This document shows, one piece after another, positions 1-8,629 of a DNA stretch of 64,000 nucleotides. Each line of letters starts with the position of its first letter. Positions within the stretch are counted from its first letter, which is position 1. This DNA is from UBA7236 sp044227505 (lineage in GTDB: Bacteria; Bacteroidota; Bacteroidia; Chitinophagales; BACL12). The stretch spans positions 66,752-130,751 of the forward strand of contig JBGAWP010000002.1 of the NCBI GenBank assembly GCA_044227505.1, in the 5' to 3' direction. The notes under the pieces are model-generated. The model was not told where the DNA came from. It saw only the letters and a program-made list of their open reading frames with translations, and did no database searches. The translations under genes and the position numbers were made by a program.

Positions 1-88
1 AATGCGTTTAACTTGATCTCGGATCAAATTTTTAATGCTACATTTTTAAGTTTCCCCCGGGTCAAGTCTTTCAAGCAAGTTTTAGTTA

Positions 89-134
89 CAGTCGCTATCG
101 CAGTCTCAGTCGCAGTCTCAGTCGCAGTCACAGT
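89..134. repeat. Tandem hexamer/dodecamer array (CAGTCG/CAGTCT)
   Basis: Alternating CAGTCG and CAGTCT hexamers form a short direct array. It lies in a gene-poor leader (1-457) upstream of terC. An open frame of 72 codons runs through it, but its protein is low-complexity and resembles no family I know, so I treat the stretch as non-coding repeat DNA. Confidence 0.6.
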
Positions 135-232
135 AAACAATTCCGAGTTGGGAAAAATATCCAATAAAGAACAACAAACATTCGTCACCCGAGTGGTTTT
201 CCCCCGTGTAGAACCCCAACCTCAAACATAGA

Positions 233-322
233 GTGATCGACGAAGGAGATCTACTATATATATCAGCAACCAGAACGGAAACATGCGGTGGTCGACGCAG
301 GAGACCTACTGCACGTCAGAAC
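233..322 (+). repeat. Two copies of a dispersed CGACGCAGGAGAYCTACT element
   Basis: Copy 1 (233-256) reads GTGATCGACGAAGGAGATCT and onward. Copy 2 (288-322) has the core CGACGCAGGAGACCTACT followed by a CGTCAGAAC tail. A third copy lies in reverse orientation at about 10642-10680 with the same flanking bases (ACATGTCAGAAC). The shared order of core and tail over three sites shows a real dispersed element. No open frame is associated with it, and its function is unknown. Confidence 0.6.
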
Positions 323-375
323 CTCCAAATAAGTCAAAAATTAGCAGTTTTCGACAAACAAATCCTATCCTAAGT

Positions 376-412
376 CATATTTCCTATGTCCTATATCCTA
401 TATCCCCCTTGC
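376..412. repeat. Short word array (TCCTATGTCC/TCCTATATCC)
   Basis: Three near-identical words of about 10 bp run head to tail just before terC. Their reverse complement (GGACATAGGA type) matches the GACATAGGAC words at 26482-26550. Nothing else is recognisable between the start of the window and terC; an imperfect TAGATTTTTG stretch near 430-440 could be a promoter -7 box. Confidence 0.45.
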
Positions 413-457
413 AGAAGCGGATTTTATAATAGATTTTTGCACCACAAATTAAATTAA

Positions 458-1228
458 ATGCTGGATTTTACCATTTTTGCTCAAGCCGATGCCTGGATAG
501 CTTTACTTACACTTACAGTGTTAGAGATAGTGCTTGGTATCGATAATATTGTATTCATATCGATCTTATCTACCAAATTACCACAGGATCAACAGCGCAG
601 AGCACGTCGCATAGGTTTGGCATTGGCAATGATCACAAGAATTCTTCTGTTACTTTCACTAAGTTGGATTTTGGGATTAGAGGAGGATCTTTTTAGCATT
701 TTAAACCATGGTATATCGGGAAGGGATATTGTACTGTTATTGGGAGGATTATTCCTGATTTATAAAGCTACTACTGAAATTCATGAAAAAATTGAGGGTT
801 CTGACCATGAAAATAACCCCAATATTAAAAGGCCGTCATTTATTTCCATAATAGTACAGATTTTAATACTTGATATAGTTTTCTCCCTGGATTCTGTTAT
901 CACGGCTGTTGGAATGGTAGAACCGGAAATGGTTATAGTTATGATTCTTTCTGTAATAATTGCAGTTATTATAATGTTGTTTGCCGCAGATCCAATCAGC
1001 AATTTTGTTCAAAAACACCCAACTGTTAAAATGTTGGCACTATCATTTTTGGTGATGATAGGTGTAAGTTTATTAATTGAAGGCTGGGGAGGACATGTTG
1101 AAAAAGGCTATATCTATGTTGCTATGGGATTCTCTGTTTTGGTGGAAATGTTAAATCTTCGCATGAAAGCAAATGCCCGTAAAAAAAAGGAAAAACACGA
1201 CCTGGAGGAAAATGAATTTGGCAACTAA
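458..1228 (+). CDS. TerC family integral membrane protein
   Basis: This is a 256-residue polytopic membrane protein of the TerC/YkoY/Alx family. The N-terminal block E-I-V-L-G-I-D-N-I-V-F and the later block I-L-D-I-V-F-S-L-D-S-V are the paired acidic membrane motifs that define the family; they are implicated in metal (Mn/Ca) transport or tellurite resistance. Seven or so hydrophobic segments are visible, and the tail is charged (K/E-rich, residues 235-256) and probably cytoplasmic. The length matches single-domain TerC proteins without CBS domains. The gene stands alone and converges with the permease gene that ends at 1300. The family is clear; the substrate is not. Confidence 0.9.
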   Translation: MLDFTIFAQADAWIALLTLTVLEIVLGIDNIVFISILSTKLPQDQQRRARRIGLALAMITRILLLLSLSWILGLEEDLFSILNHGISGRDIVLLLGGLFLIYKATTEIHEKIEGSDHENNPNIKRPSFISIIVQILILDIVFSLDSVITAVGMVEPEMVIVMILSVIIAVIIMLFAADPISNFVQKHPTVKMLALSFLVMIGVSLLIEGWGGHVEKGYIYVAMGFSVLVEMLNLRMKANARKKKEKHDLEENEFGN

Positions 1229-1299
1229 GAGGAGTAATTATCAGTTAGAGGAGTCTGATCAATGTTAGGCCGTTGACTTCATTTTTCATTCCTTCATTA

Positions 1300-2544
1300 T
1301 TATTCTTGTTTAAAAAGCCACTTTTGCCGTGCTGCCATATAGGCTGGAAAATAGGATGCGAGGCTGCCTATAAAAAATACTGTTAAAAATACATTGAGAT
1401 AATCTTTCCATTCCAATGCGATAGGATAGGCAGTTACTACAAATGTGCCTTGTCCGGGTATAGAAATAAACCCATATTTCATTTGCAAAATACACAAGAT
1501 GGTTGCAATGGTAAATCCAATGGTAATGCTTACTAAAGTTTGCAAAACCCCTTGAATAAAAAATATATTCCTGATCGTTTTTTCTGATGCACCCAAGGAT
1601 CGCAAGATCCCGATATCTTTTTTCTTATCAATAACAAGCATTGCAATAGATCCGATCATATTAAATGCCGCGATTATAAATATAAAAGTGAGGATAAAAT
1701 AAACAGCCCATTTTTCAGTTTTCATTACCCGGTATAAAAACTCATTCTGCATGAACCTGTTTTTAATGATATAATCTTCTTCCACGATCAACTCAATTTT
1801 TTTTATGATATCATCAACATTACTATTTTCGGATGTTTTTATTTCAAGTGTACTGATCTCTCCATTTGAATATTCAAGTAATTCGCTGATAAAACCAAGG
1901 GAAGTTATTACATATTTACTGTCGAATTCCTGTTGAATTCTGAAAACACCCATTGGCTGAATCCCTTTCTGAATAAAGGTATTGCGCGGATTTGCCGATG
2001 GTTTTGAGCCCCTTCTCGGCATAAAAATTTGTATAGCGGGATAATCAAGCCCGAGACTGACATTTAATGTAGATGCAACTCCGGAACCTAATACAGCACA
2101 ATTGAGTGTGTAGTTTAAATAGGTATAATCCAGAATATAATCGCCGAAATAAACACTGTCGTCAACTGCAGTTACATATTTATAAAAAGTATCAACACCT
2201 TTTATTGTTGCTATATGCTCCTGTTTATTATACGCTAATAAAACATTTTCTTCCAGGGTTTTTGAAACATATTCTACCCCTTCAATTTGTTGTATTTGCG
2301 CAATTTTTGCACTGTCGGGCACAAATACTTTTCCTTTTGATGCACTTATAGTAATATCAGGATAAAAAGTACTATATAATCTGTCTACAAGATTTTCGAA
2401 ACCGTTAAATGCAGATAAAACAATGATTAATGATGTTGATCCAATAATAATTCCGGTCATTGATATTCCTGAAATAATATTAATGGCATTGGTTGATTTT
2501 TTCGAAAAAATATATCGCCAGGCTATCCGGAAAGTAAATTTCAT
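1300..2544 (-). CDS. ABC transporter permease, FtsX/LolC/LolE type
   Basis: This 414-residue inner-membrane permease has the LolC/E/MacB architecture. It has an N-terminal membrane segment (about 20-45, with the S-G-I-S-M-T-G-I motif), a large periplasmic domain (about 50-280), and three C-terminal membrane helices around 285-400 containing the FtsX signature (K-K-D-I-G-I-L-R-S-L-G-A-S). LolC/E proteins release lipoproteins from the inner membrane for transfer to LolA. The start codon overlaps the rbfA stop by four bases (ATGA), so the two genes are translationally coupled. No ATPase partner (LolD) is adjacent, so assignment to lipoprotein release comes from the family only. Confidence 0.88.
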   Translation of the reverse strand: MKFTFRIAWRYIFSKKSTNAINIISGISMTGIIIGSTSLIIVLSAFNGFENLVDRLYSTFYPDITISASKGKVFVPDSAKIAQIQQIEGVEYVSKTLEENVLLAYNKQEHIATIKGVDTFYKYVTAVDDSVYFGDYILDYTYLNYTLNCAVLGSGVASTLNVSLGLDYPAIQIFMPRRGSKPSANPRNTFIQKGIQPMGVFRIQQEFDSKYVITSLGFISELLEYSNGEISTLEIKTSENSNVDDIIKKIELIVEEDYIIKNRFMQNEFLYRVMKTEKWAVYFILTFIFIIAAFNMIGSIAMLVIDKKKDIGILRSLGASEKTIRNIFFIQGVLQTLVSITIGFTIATILCILQMKYGFISIPGQGTFVVTAYPIALEWKDYLNVFLTVFFIGSLASYFPAYMAARQKWLFKQE

Positions 2545-2912
2545 TCAGGGTCTTTATTTTTATCTTCCTGCGTTTTTTTAAAAATTTCCTCAAGGCGGAA
2601 TACATTTTCCAGCGTGTCGTCCAGAAAAAATTGAATATGTGGAATTATCCTTAGGGAATTCCGCATGATCTGCCCAAATCGCCTTCTGATATCACCTCCG
2701 TTTTTATTCAGACTTTCCACCACCTGTTCGCCAATTGCCGGGTCACCGAAAACGGATATAAATATTTTGCAGTCCTGAAGATCGGGAGTAATGGATGCCT
2801 GCGTAACCGTAACAAATTTATTTCCATAATAATTTGCCCCTTCCCGCTGTAAAAAGCTGCCCATTTCCTCCTGAATAAGCTGTCCCATCTTTTTTTGCCT
2901 CCTGCTGTCCAT
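2541..2912 (-). CDS. rbfA: 30S ribosome-binding factor A
   Basis: RbfA is a single KH-like-domain protein that binds the 30S subunit during late 16S rRNA 5'-end maturation and cold adaptation. The 123 residues match the usual length. The start M-D-S-R-R-Q-K-K-M-G-Q-L-I-Q-E-E and the F-G-Q-I-M-R-N-S-L-R-I-I-P-H-I-Q-F-F-L-D-D-T segment (about 80-105) are the characteristic RbfA blocks. It is the first gene of a two-gene unit with the FtsX-type permease. The gap to the divergent ABC exporter is about 130 bp and must hold promoters for both directions. Confidence 0.92.
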   Translation of the reverse strand: MDSRRQKKMGQLIQEEMGSFLQREGANYYGNKFVTVTQASITPDLQDCKIFISVFGDPAIGEQVVESLNKNGGDIRRRFGQIMRNSLRIIPHIQFFLDDTLENVFRLEEIFKKTQEDKNKDPE

Positions 2913-3029
2913 AATGATGCTAAGTTACGGTGTTTATGGCATAGATGTATAAGGAAAAAAACCAGGCATACCCAATACTCTTCCATTCCGGCTCCTGATG
3001 CCTAAAAGATGCCCGAACCGTAGTTTTTG

Positions 3030-3037
3030 TAAATTTG
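3030..3037 (+). promoter_or_regulatory. Putative -7 promoter box (TAAATTTG)
   Basis: TAAATTTG matches the Bacteroidota primary sigma -7 consensus TAnnTTTG and ends 9 bp before the ATG of the ABC exporter. A start site about 5 nt downstream would leave almost no 5' leader. No clear TTTG -33 element is seen. Confidence 0.5.
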
Positions 3038-3046
3038 TGACGCCAT

Positions 3047-4864
3047 ATGAAAAGTTATCTCAGGATTTTAAAATATGTCGGGCGGTTTAAACGCTACGCG
3101 ATACTCAATTTTATATTTAATCTATTCTACGCCTTTTTTAACTTGTTTTCCATTTTAATGGTGATTCCCTTTCTCCAGATAATTTTTGATATGGTGAAAG
3201 CGCCCACGTCAAAACCGGAATTAAGTTGGAATTTGAAGGAGTTGATGGGATATTTTAATTATCAATTTGCAGAATATGTCGCTGTTCATGGAAAACCAGC
3301 AGGTTTACTTATAGTATGTATTTCTGTGGTTGTTATGTTCTTTATCAAAAATATTTTTCGTTACCTGGCATTATATTTTTTAGCTCCGTTAAGAACAGGT
3401 GTTGTACGGGAATTGCGACAAGGTGTATTTGATAAGATTTTGCAATTGCCTCTTTCTTATTTTAGTGAAACGCGCAAAGGGGATATCATAGCCCGCATGA
3501 GTACGGATGTTAAAGAGGTGGAAACAAGTATAATGAATACCCTGGAATCTACTTTTCGCGACCCGGTTACCATGCTGTGTTTTTTTATCGCTATGTTGTT
3601 GATCAGTGTTGAACTCACTGTTTTTGTTTTTATATTATTGCCTATTGCAGGTTTTGTAATTGGAAGGATAGGAAAATCATTGCGCAGAAAATCAAAAAGG
3701 GAACAGAACCAATTAGGTTATCTGATGTCACTTTTCGAAGAATCGTTATCAGGATTGCGGATCATCAAAGCCTTTAATGCGGAGCGTTATCAAAAAGCGA
3801 AATTTTTGAGAGAAAATAAATCGTTGGAATATTTTGCAACCAGTGCTTTGAGAAGATGGCAATTATCAAGTCCATTGATAGAATTTTTAAGTATTTGTGT
3901 GGTTGCCGCATTATTGTATTACGGTGGAAGTATCATTATTGATGGAAAAAATAATTTTACTGCTGATATATTCATAGGTTATATTTTGGTTTTTGCCAAT
4001 ATGTTGGGGCCTGCCCGCAATGTTGCAAATTCCTATTTTTATATTCAGCGCGGAATTGCCTCTCTGGAACGTATCGAAAGTATAATGGATGCCGAAATTA
4101 ATATTAAAGAAAGTTTACATGCAACAAATATTAAAACTTTCACAAATGCAGTGGAATACAGAAATGTAAGTTTCAGATATGCTGAAAACCTTGTTTTAAA
4201 TAATATCAATATAAAAATTGACAAGGGTAAAATGGTTGCACTTGTTGGACCTTCCGGGTCAGGTAAATCTACCTTTGCCGACCTGCTTGCAAGATTTCAC
4301 GATGTTACCGATGGTGAAATTTTAATCGATGATTATAATATTCGCGACCTTCGTATTACAAGCCTGCGCAATCAACTCGGAATTGTAACACAGGAATCCA
4401 TTTTATTTAATGATACAGTTTATAATAATATCGCATTCGGAATTGATTATGCGGTTGAAGAAGATGTAATCAAAGCTGCTAAGGTAGCAAACGCACATGA
4501 ATTTATTATGCGTTTAGAAAACGGTTATCAAACTGTGATCGGCGACAGGGGATCAAAATTAAGTGGGGGTGAAAGACAAAGAATTACGATCGCCAGAGCA
4601 ATTTATAAAAATCCTCCAATACTTATTTTAGATGAGGCAACTTCATCGCTGGATACAGAAAACGAAAAATTGGTGCAGGATGCATTATTTAAATTAATGA
4701 AGAACAGGACATCAATAGTGATCGCACATCGATTATCTACAATACAATATGCAGATGAAATAATCGTAATGCAGGAGGGAAGAATAGTGGAGCGTGGCAA
4801 TCACAATGCTTTGATCGCTAAAAACGGGTTGTATGCGAGATTGGTGGAAATGCAGGCATTTTGA
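3047..4864 (+). CDS. MsbA-like ABC exporter (fused permease and ATPase)
   Basis: This 605-residue half-transporter has an N-terminal six-helix membrane domain (about 18-330) and a C-terminal ATPase. Walker A is GPSGSGKST (401-409), the Q-loop glutamine is in I-V-T-Q-E-S (about 449), the signature is LSGGE (505-509), Walker B is ILILDEA (525-531), and the switch histidine is at 561. It would work as a homodimer in the inner membrane. The closest functional class is lipid A/lipid or multidrug export (MsbA/BmrA type), and substrate cannot be read from sequence. Every catalytic motif is intact. It converges with the M1 peptidase gene across a strong hairpin. Confidence 0.9.
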   Translation: MKSYLRILKYVGRFKRYAILNFIFNLFYAFFNLFSILMVIPFLQIIFDMVKAPTSKPELSWNLKELMGYFNYQFAEYVAVHGKPAGLLIVCISVVVMFFIKNIFRYLALYFLAPLRTGVVRELRQGVFDKILQLPLSYFSETRKGDIIARMSTDVKEVETSIMNTLESTFRDPVTMLCFFIAMLLISVELTVFVFILLPIAGFVIGRIGKSLRRKSKREQNQLGYLMSLFEESLSGLRIIKAFNAERYQKAKFLRENKSLEYFATSALRRWQLSSPLIEFLSICVVAALLYYGGSIIIDGKNNFTADIFIGYILVFANMLGPARNVANSYFYIQRGIASLERIESIMDAEINIKESLHATNIKTFTNAVEYRNVSFRYAENLVLNNINIKIDKGKMVALVGPSGSGKSTFADLLARFHDVTDGEILIDDYNIRDLRITSLRNQLGIVTQESILFNDTVYNNIAFGIDYAVEEDVIKAAKVANAHEFIMRLENGYQTVIGDRGSKLSGGERQRITIARAIYKNPPILILDEATSSLDTENEKLVQDALFKLMKNRTSIVIAHRLSTIQYADEIIVMQEGRIVERGNHNALIAKNGLYARLVEMQAF

Positions 4865-4884
4865 TTTAGGGATAATTACAAGTT

Positions 4885-4932
4885 TTATTCAAAACTCACG
4901 ATTTACGCCTCACGAAATGAGTGATGAGTTAT
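4885..4932 (-). repeat. Inverted copy of the core of the 63.5-kb tandem array
   Basis: Read on the minus strand, this stretch contains ACTCATTTCGTGAGGCGTAA followed by ATCGTGAGTTTTGA. It closely matches the core found at about 63625-63660 and 63891-63930 (ACTCATTTCGTGAATC... then AATCGTGAGTTTT). It is therefore a dispersed single copy of the repeat family that forms the array at the right end of the window. Confidence 0.6.
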
Positions 4933-5040
4933 GAGTAGATTCACGTAAGCCTATATTTCCTACTCCTGACTAATGAAATTTGACTATTGGTGAGTAGTGA
5001 ATAGAAGTGAGTGGTGATATTGCTTCGACTCGGGAAGATA

Positions 5041-5098
5041 TAAAAAAAAAGAGCTAAGTGTTGGAGATTTTCTCCGGAACTTAGCTCCTTTTTTTAAT
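5041..5098. terminator. Bidirectional intrinsic terminator
   Basis: GAGCTAAGT (5051-5059) pairs perfectly with ACTTAGCTC (5079-5087), and an inner GGAGA/TCTCC stem lies inside. The hairpin is flanked by an A-run upstream and a T-run downstream, so it can end transcripts from both the ABC exporter (+) and the M1 peptidase (-), which converge here. Confidence 0.85.
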
Positions 5099-5131
5099 AA
5101 TTTAAATAAGGTTATTCCAATATAATTACAA

Positions 5132-7798
5132 TTAATAATCTATCGTTCCCAATCCTGCCATCGTTTTGTTGATATGATCAATAGCCGCCTGTAACGATTT
5201 TTGAATCTGAGGATTTGTTTCGTTTTGGAGTGCCGTTTCATAAGTTCCTTTCAAACCTGAAATAATCCCACTTGCAGTAAACGACATCCAGAAATTATTT
5301 TCATCAGTTGCAATTTCTTTTAACGCATCAATTCCTTTTATGATAATATAAGAATCTGTTTGACGTTGCAAATAGGGTTCGTAATTTATCATTACAAAAT
5401 AGGAATCATAACCTGATGCCTCTTCAAATTTTTGAAGAAAATAATCATTGTCAATGGCATCGCCATTTGAACCTAAAATATTTAACACAGTATAATTCAA
5501 ACTGTAGTTATCTTCATTTTTATATTGACGAGCTAATTCTAATCCTCTTTTTTCATCGTTATTATATATGGAAGAAAGTCCTGCAGCTATTACTGTATAA
5601 GAACTATCATTCAGAGCCTGTTCATATGCCGACCACGCATTAATTCCGGTAATTTCCGGTAATGTATAAATTGCACTTGCCCTTACATAACTTCTTGAAT
5701 CGGTTTTAGCCATCTCCAAAATTCTGTCCTTGATTTGCTGTGAAGTATTTTCATCCAGCAATATGGTATCCAAAGCAAATTGACGTATTGCCCAATGTTT
5801 ATCGTATAAAGCAGATTCTACTAATTGACGATATGCGGGGCTTTCATATTGATATTGACTAACTACTTCTATCGCTTCTTTTCTATCTAAAAACAAGGGC
5901 GCATTCTTATATTGAAAAATATATTCTTCGAGCGATTTGTTTTCTGTTTTAACTCCCAATAACATTTTTTCCGCATCCACATTTACCAGATCAGGTTTCG
6001 TGTCGTAATTAAAAGTAAAGGCCTGCATTTGTTTGTCAACTATAATGCGTTTGCGCTCAACTTTTCCATTCATATATATATCCACATCCAAAGGCAACAC
6101 ATAAATAGGAGTTGTTAAAGTGTCCTGATATTGTGTAATATTTATCACTAATTGTTTTTCATACTCCATATACTCGGTATAAATATCAATATTTGCGTGT
6201 CCACTGCTTAGGAACCATTGATTGAAGAACCAATTTAGATCTTCACCGGAAACAGCCTCCATGGCTAATCGCAAATTGTGAATTTCAACAGAGTTGTATT
6301 TATTGTCAACCAGATATTTATTTAAACCTGCAAAAAATGCATCATCTCCTAAATATTTGCGAAGCATATGTAATACTCTTCCGCCTTTAGCATAGGAGTG
6401 TGAGTCAAACATATCTTCTCTTGTGTCATATTTAAAACGAATAAGATCCACCTGTTTGTAATCTGACTCATCTAAATAAGTACCCAGGTCGTTTGTGCCT
6501 GTATAATCGGCATCATCTCTTCCATATTTATATTCCCGCCATAAATATTCGCCATAAGTTGCAAACGATTCATTTAAAGGAATATTACTCCAGCTTTCAC
6601 AAGTAACAAGATCGCCAAACCATTGGTGAAATAATTCATGTGAAATAACATCTTCATTGTTTTCATCCAACAGATCGCGACTGTGTTGTTGTAAAAATTC
6701 ACCATGCACTGTTGCGGAAGTATTTTCCATGGCTCCACTCACATAATCCCTTACCACAACCTGACTGTATTTCGGCCAAACATAATCAACCCCTAATTTA
6801 TTAGAATAAAATTCTATCATTTCAGGTGTGTTGCCGAAAATTGCTCTGGCATCTTTTTCGTATTCTTTTTCAACGTAATAATTTACCGGAATTTTTTTCC
6901 AGGTATCTTTTACTATGGAATATTCTCCAATCGACATCATAAATAAATACGGAGCATGCGGTTGGTCCATTTTCCAATTATCGGTGCGTGTACCATCAGG
7001 ATTCTTTTTTGAGGAAACGAGAGTTCCATTAGAAAGAGTTTGATATTTATCTTCAATGGTTATAAAGAAATTATTAGTACATCTTTCATTTGGTTTGTCG
7101 ATAGTAGGACACCAACATGAGGTTGCCTCCGTTTCTCCCTGTGTCCAGATCTGCATAGGTTTATTTTTATCGGAACCATCATGATTAATGAAATATAAAC
7201 CCTTATCTGAAGTTATTGCAGCACTTCCACCTAATGGAAGATCATTTGGTTTTGCTATATAATCAATAAAAATTTTATATTCCTCTGTTCTTGTAAATGT
7301 GCGACCGAGATCAATGATCAATTTAAAAGTATCAGGGATGGAATCTGTATTATAAATATATTTTAGGGGTGTTTTTCCACTTGCAGTTACCATTGCCACT
7401 TCCTTTATTTCAAATCCTTTTGCATCAAGGGTCAATGTTGAAGTTGGATAAAAATAGGGTTTGAAAGTGAGTGTTGCTTTTCCAAACATCCAGGCTTTGG
7501 CCCAATCAAACTTAACCTCAAGATTAGTATGAATGAGGTCGTTTAAGCGAGTTTCAGAACCATGATATATTGAGGAACTGTATTTACTTACTGCAGTATC
7601 CAGGTAATCATCATAGCTATAATCATCGTATTCGTAATCGTATTCACCCTCGCCTTCGTAACTATTTTCGTCATAGACTTCCGCGATGGTATCGATATCA
7701 CCCAAATATTCTTCCCCGGAATAGAGTTTCTTAGTTGGATCGCACTGATAAAATAAAACCACCGACAAAGTGGCTATTGCAAACATTTTTAATTTCAT
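5132..7798 (-). CDS. M1 family (gluzincin) aminopeptidase, exported
   Basis: This is an M1 zinc aminopeptidase of about 888 residues. Its exopeptidase motif GAMEN is at 355-359, and the zinc site HELFH (387-391) is followed 18 residues later by the second glutamate in NESF (E410). A HEAT-like C-terminal domain follows. I chose the ATG at 7798 because a signal sequence begins there (hydrophobic 5-17, then Cys19 as a possible but atypical lipobox) and because a TACCTTTA promoter box lies upstream at 7834-7841, inside any longer frame starting at 7846. An odd acid- and tyrosine-rich linker (about 45-65) follows the signal. It probably digests peptides in the periplasm or at the cell surface. Confidence 0.92.
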   Translation of the reverse strand: MKLKMFAIATLSVVLFYQCDPTKKLYSGEEYLGDIDTIAEVYDENSYEGEGEYDYEYDDYSYDDYLDTAVSKYSSSIYHGSETRLNDLIHTNLEVKFDWAKAWMFGKATLTFKPYFYPTSTLTLDAKGFEIKEVAMVTASGKTPLKYIYNTDSIPDTFKLIIDLGRTFTRTEEYKIFIDYIAKPNDLPLGGSAAITSDKGLYFINHDGSDKNKPMQIWTQGETEATSCWCPTIDKPNERCTNNFFITIEDKYQTLSNGTLVSSKKNPDGTRTDNWKMDQPHAPYLFMMSIGEYSIVKDTWKKIPVNYYVEKEYEKDARAIFGNTPEMIEFYSNKLGVDYVWPKYSQVVVRDYVSGAMENTSATVHGEFLQQHSRDLLDENNEDVISHELFHQWFGDLVTCESWSNIPLNESFATYGEYLWREYKYGRDDADYTGTNDLGTYLDESDYKQVDLIRFKYDTREDMFDSHSYAKGGRVLHMLRKYLGDDAFFAGLNKYLVDNKYNSVEIHNLRLAMEAVSGEDLNWFFNQWFLSSGHANIDIYTEYMEYEKQLVINITQYQDTLTTPIYVLPLDVDIYMNGKVERKRIIVDKQMQAFTFNYDTKPDLVNVDAEKMLLGVKTENKSLEEYIFQYKNAPLFLDRKEAIEVVSQYQYESPAYRQLVESALYDKHWAIRQFALDTILLDENTSQQIKDRILEMAKTDSRSYVRASAIYTLPEITGINAWSAYEQALNDSSYTVIAAGLSSIYNNDEKRGLELARQYKNEDNYSLNYTVLNILGSNGDAIDNDYFLQKFEEASGYDSYFVMINYEPYLQRQTDSYIIIKGIDALKEIATDENNFWMSFTASGIISGLKGTYETALQNETNPQIQKSLQAAIDHINKTMAGLGTIDY

Positions 7799-7833
7799 AG
7801 CTTTGTTTTTTATATGTGCTGATTTAAGCGGTG

Positions 7834-7841
7834 TAAAGGTA
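7834..7841 (-). promoter_or_regulatory. Putative -7 promoter box (TACCTTTA) for the M1 peptidase
   Basis: On the minus strand the box reads TACCTTTA, one base from the TAnnTTTG consensus, 35 bp before the ATG at 7798. It supports the shorter start of the peptidase gene. Confidence 0.45.
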
Positions 7842-7889
7842 GTCAAGATAGCTTAAAACGGCCATATCTTAACTTTTAATATAGAAACT

Positions 7890-8378
7890 ATGAATAAAGT
7901 AACAGTTAACGGGACAAAGAACTACGAAATTGAGGGAAATAACGTTAATGGTTCTGATATATTGACGGATATTATTCAATTGGATGCTCGTTTTTATCAT
8001 TTATTAAAGGATGGAAAGTCGTTTAATATTGAAATTGTTAATCAGGACTCCGCTGCAAAAACCTTTACACTTAAAATAAACGGTAATCTTTATGAAGTGC
8101 AGGTAAAGGATAAATTTGATCAGCTTATGGAGCAAATGGGTTTCAACAGTGGCGACCAAAACAAAATGCGCGAGCTCAAAGCGCCTATGCCTGGTCTGGT
8201 GATAGATGTTCGGGTTCAGGTTGGCGATACCGTAAAAAAAGGGGACGCTTTATTAGTATTGGAAGCCATGAAAATGGAAAATGTGCTAAAAGCAGCCGGC
8301 GATGCAGTAGTAAAATCAATTTCCGTGCAAAAAGGAGTTAGTGTCGAAAAAAATCATGTGCTCATAATTTTTGAATGA
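7890..8378 (+). CDS. Biotin/lipoyl carrier protein (acyl-CoA carboxylase BCCP-like)
   Basis: This 162-residue protein has a C-terminal biotinyl domain (about 93-162) with the biotinylation motif EAMKME (125-130); Lys128 is the attachment site. A P-M-P-G turn at about 99-102 precedes it. The N-terminal 80 residues form a small beta-rich domain like that of the carrier subunits of propionyl-, methylmalonyl- or pyruvate-type carboxylases, not the Ala/Pro-rich linker of classical AccB. No carboxylase or carboxyltransferase gene is adjacent. birA at 24009 encodes the ligase that would load it. The box TAACTTTT at 7870-7877 may be its promoter. Confidence 0.85.
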   Translation: MNKVTVNGTKNYEIEGNNVNGSDILTDIIQLDARFYHLLKDGKSFNIEIVNQDSAAKTFTLKINGNLYEVQVKDKFDQLMEQMGFNSGDQNKMRELKAPMPGLVIDVRVQVGDTVKKGDALLVLEAMKMENVLKAAGDAVVKSISVQKGVSVEKNHVLIIFE

Positions 8379-8485
8379 GAGATCATTTATTAATTTGATA
8401 TTTTTTTAATTGTAGTTATCATAAAAATTAATCTTGCAAAGGAATAATTTCCATTCCCTCTACATTTTTTAGTTAATCGCAGTTT

Positions 8486-8560
8486 GGCTGTTCATCGGTA
8501 CATTGGTACATCCGGCTGTTCATTGGTACATTGGTACATCCGGCTGTTCCATCGGTACAT
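8486..8560 (+). repeat. 28-bp tandem repeat (GGCTGTTC + GGTACAT words)
   Basis: Two 28-bp units (8486-8513 and 8514-8541), differing at one base, are followed by a 19-bp partial unit (8542-8560). Each unit starts with GGCTGTTC and continues with ATTGGTACAT or ATCGGTACAT words. The same unit recurs at 12624-12670, 4 kb away. The rest of the gap (8379-8629) is AT-rich with nothing recognisable. Confidence 0.75.
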
Positions 8561-8629
8561 TAAAACTATTGTCTCAAGCCCTAAATAAAGTATAATTCAG
8601 AAGCGTATTTCCCGGCAGTCACTCATTTG

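Noticed and set aside
13..231. Open frame of 72 codons in the leader region
   Set aside because: It runs through a hexamer array, its product is low-complexity (repeated V-A-V-S) and no homologous family or start signal is evident.
8486..8560. CRISPR-like repeat
   Set aside because: The 28-bp units abut directly with no spacers.
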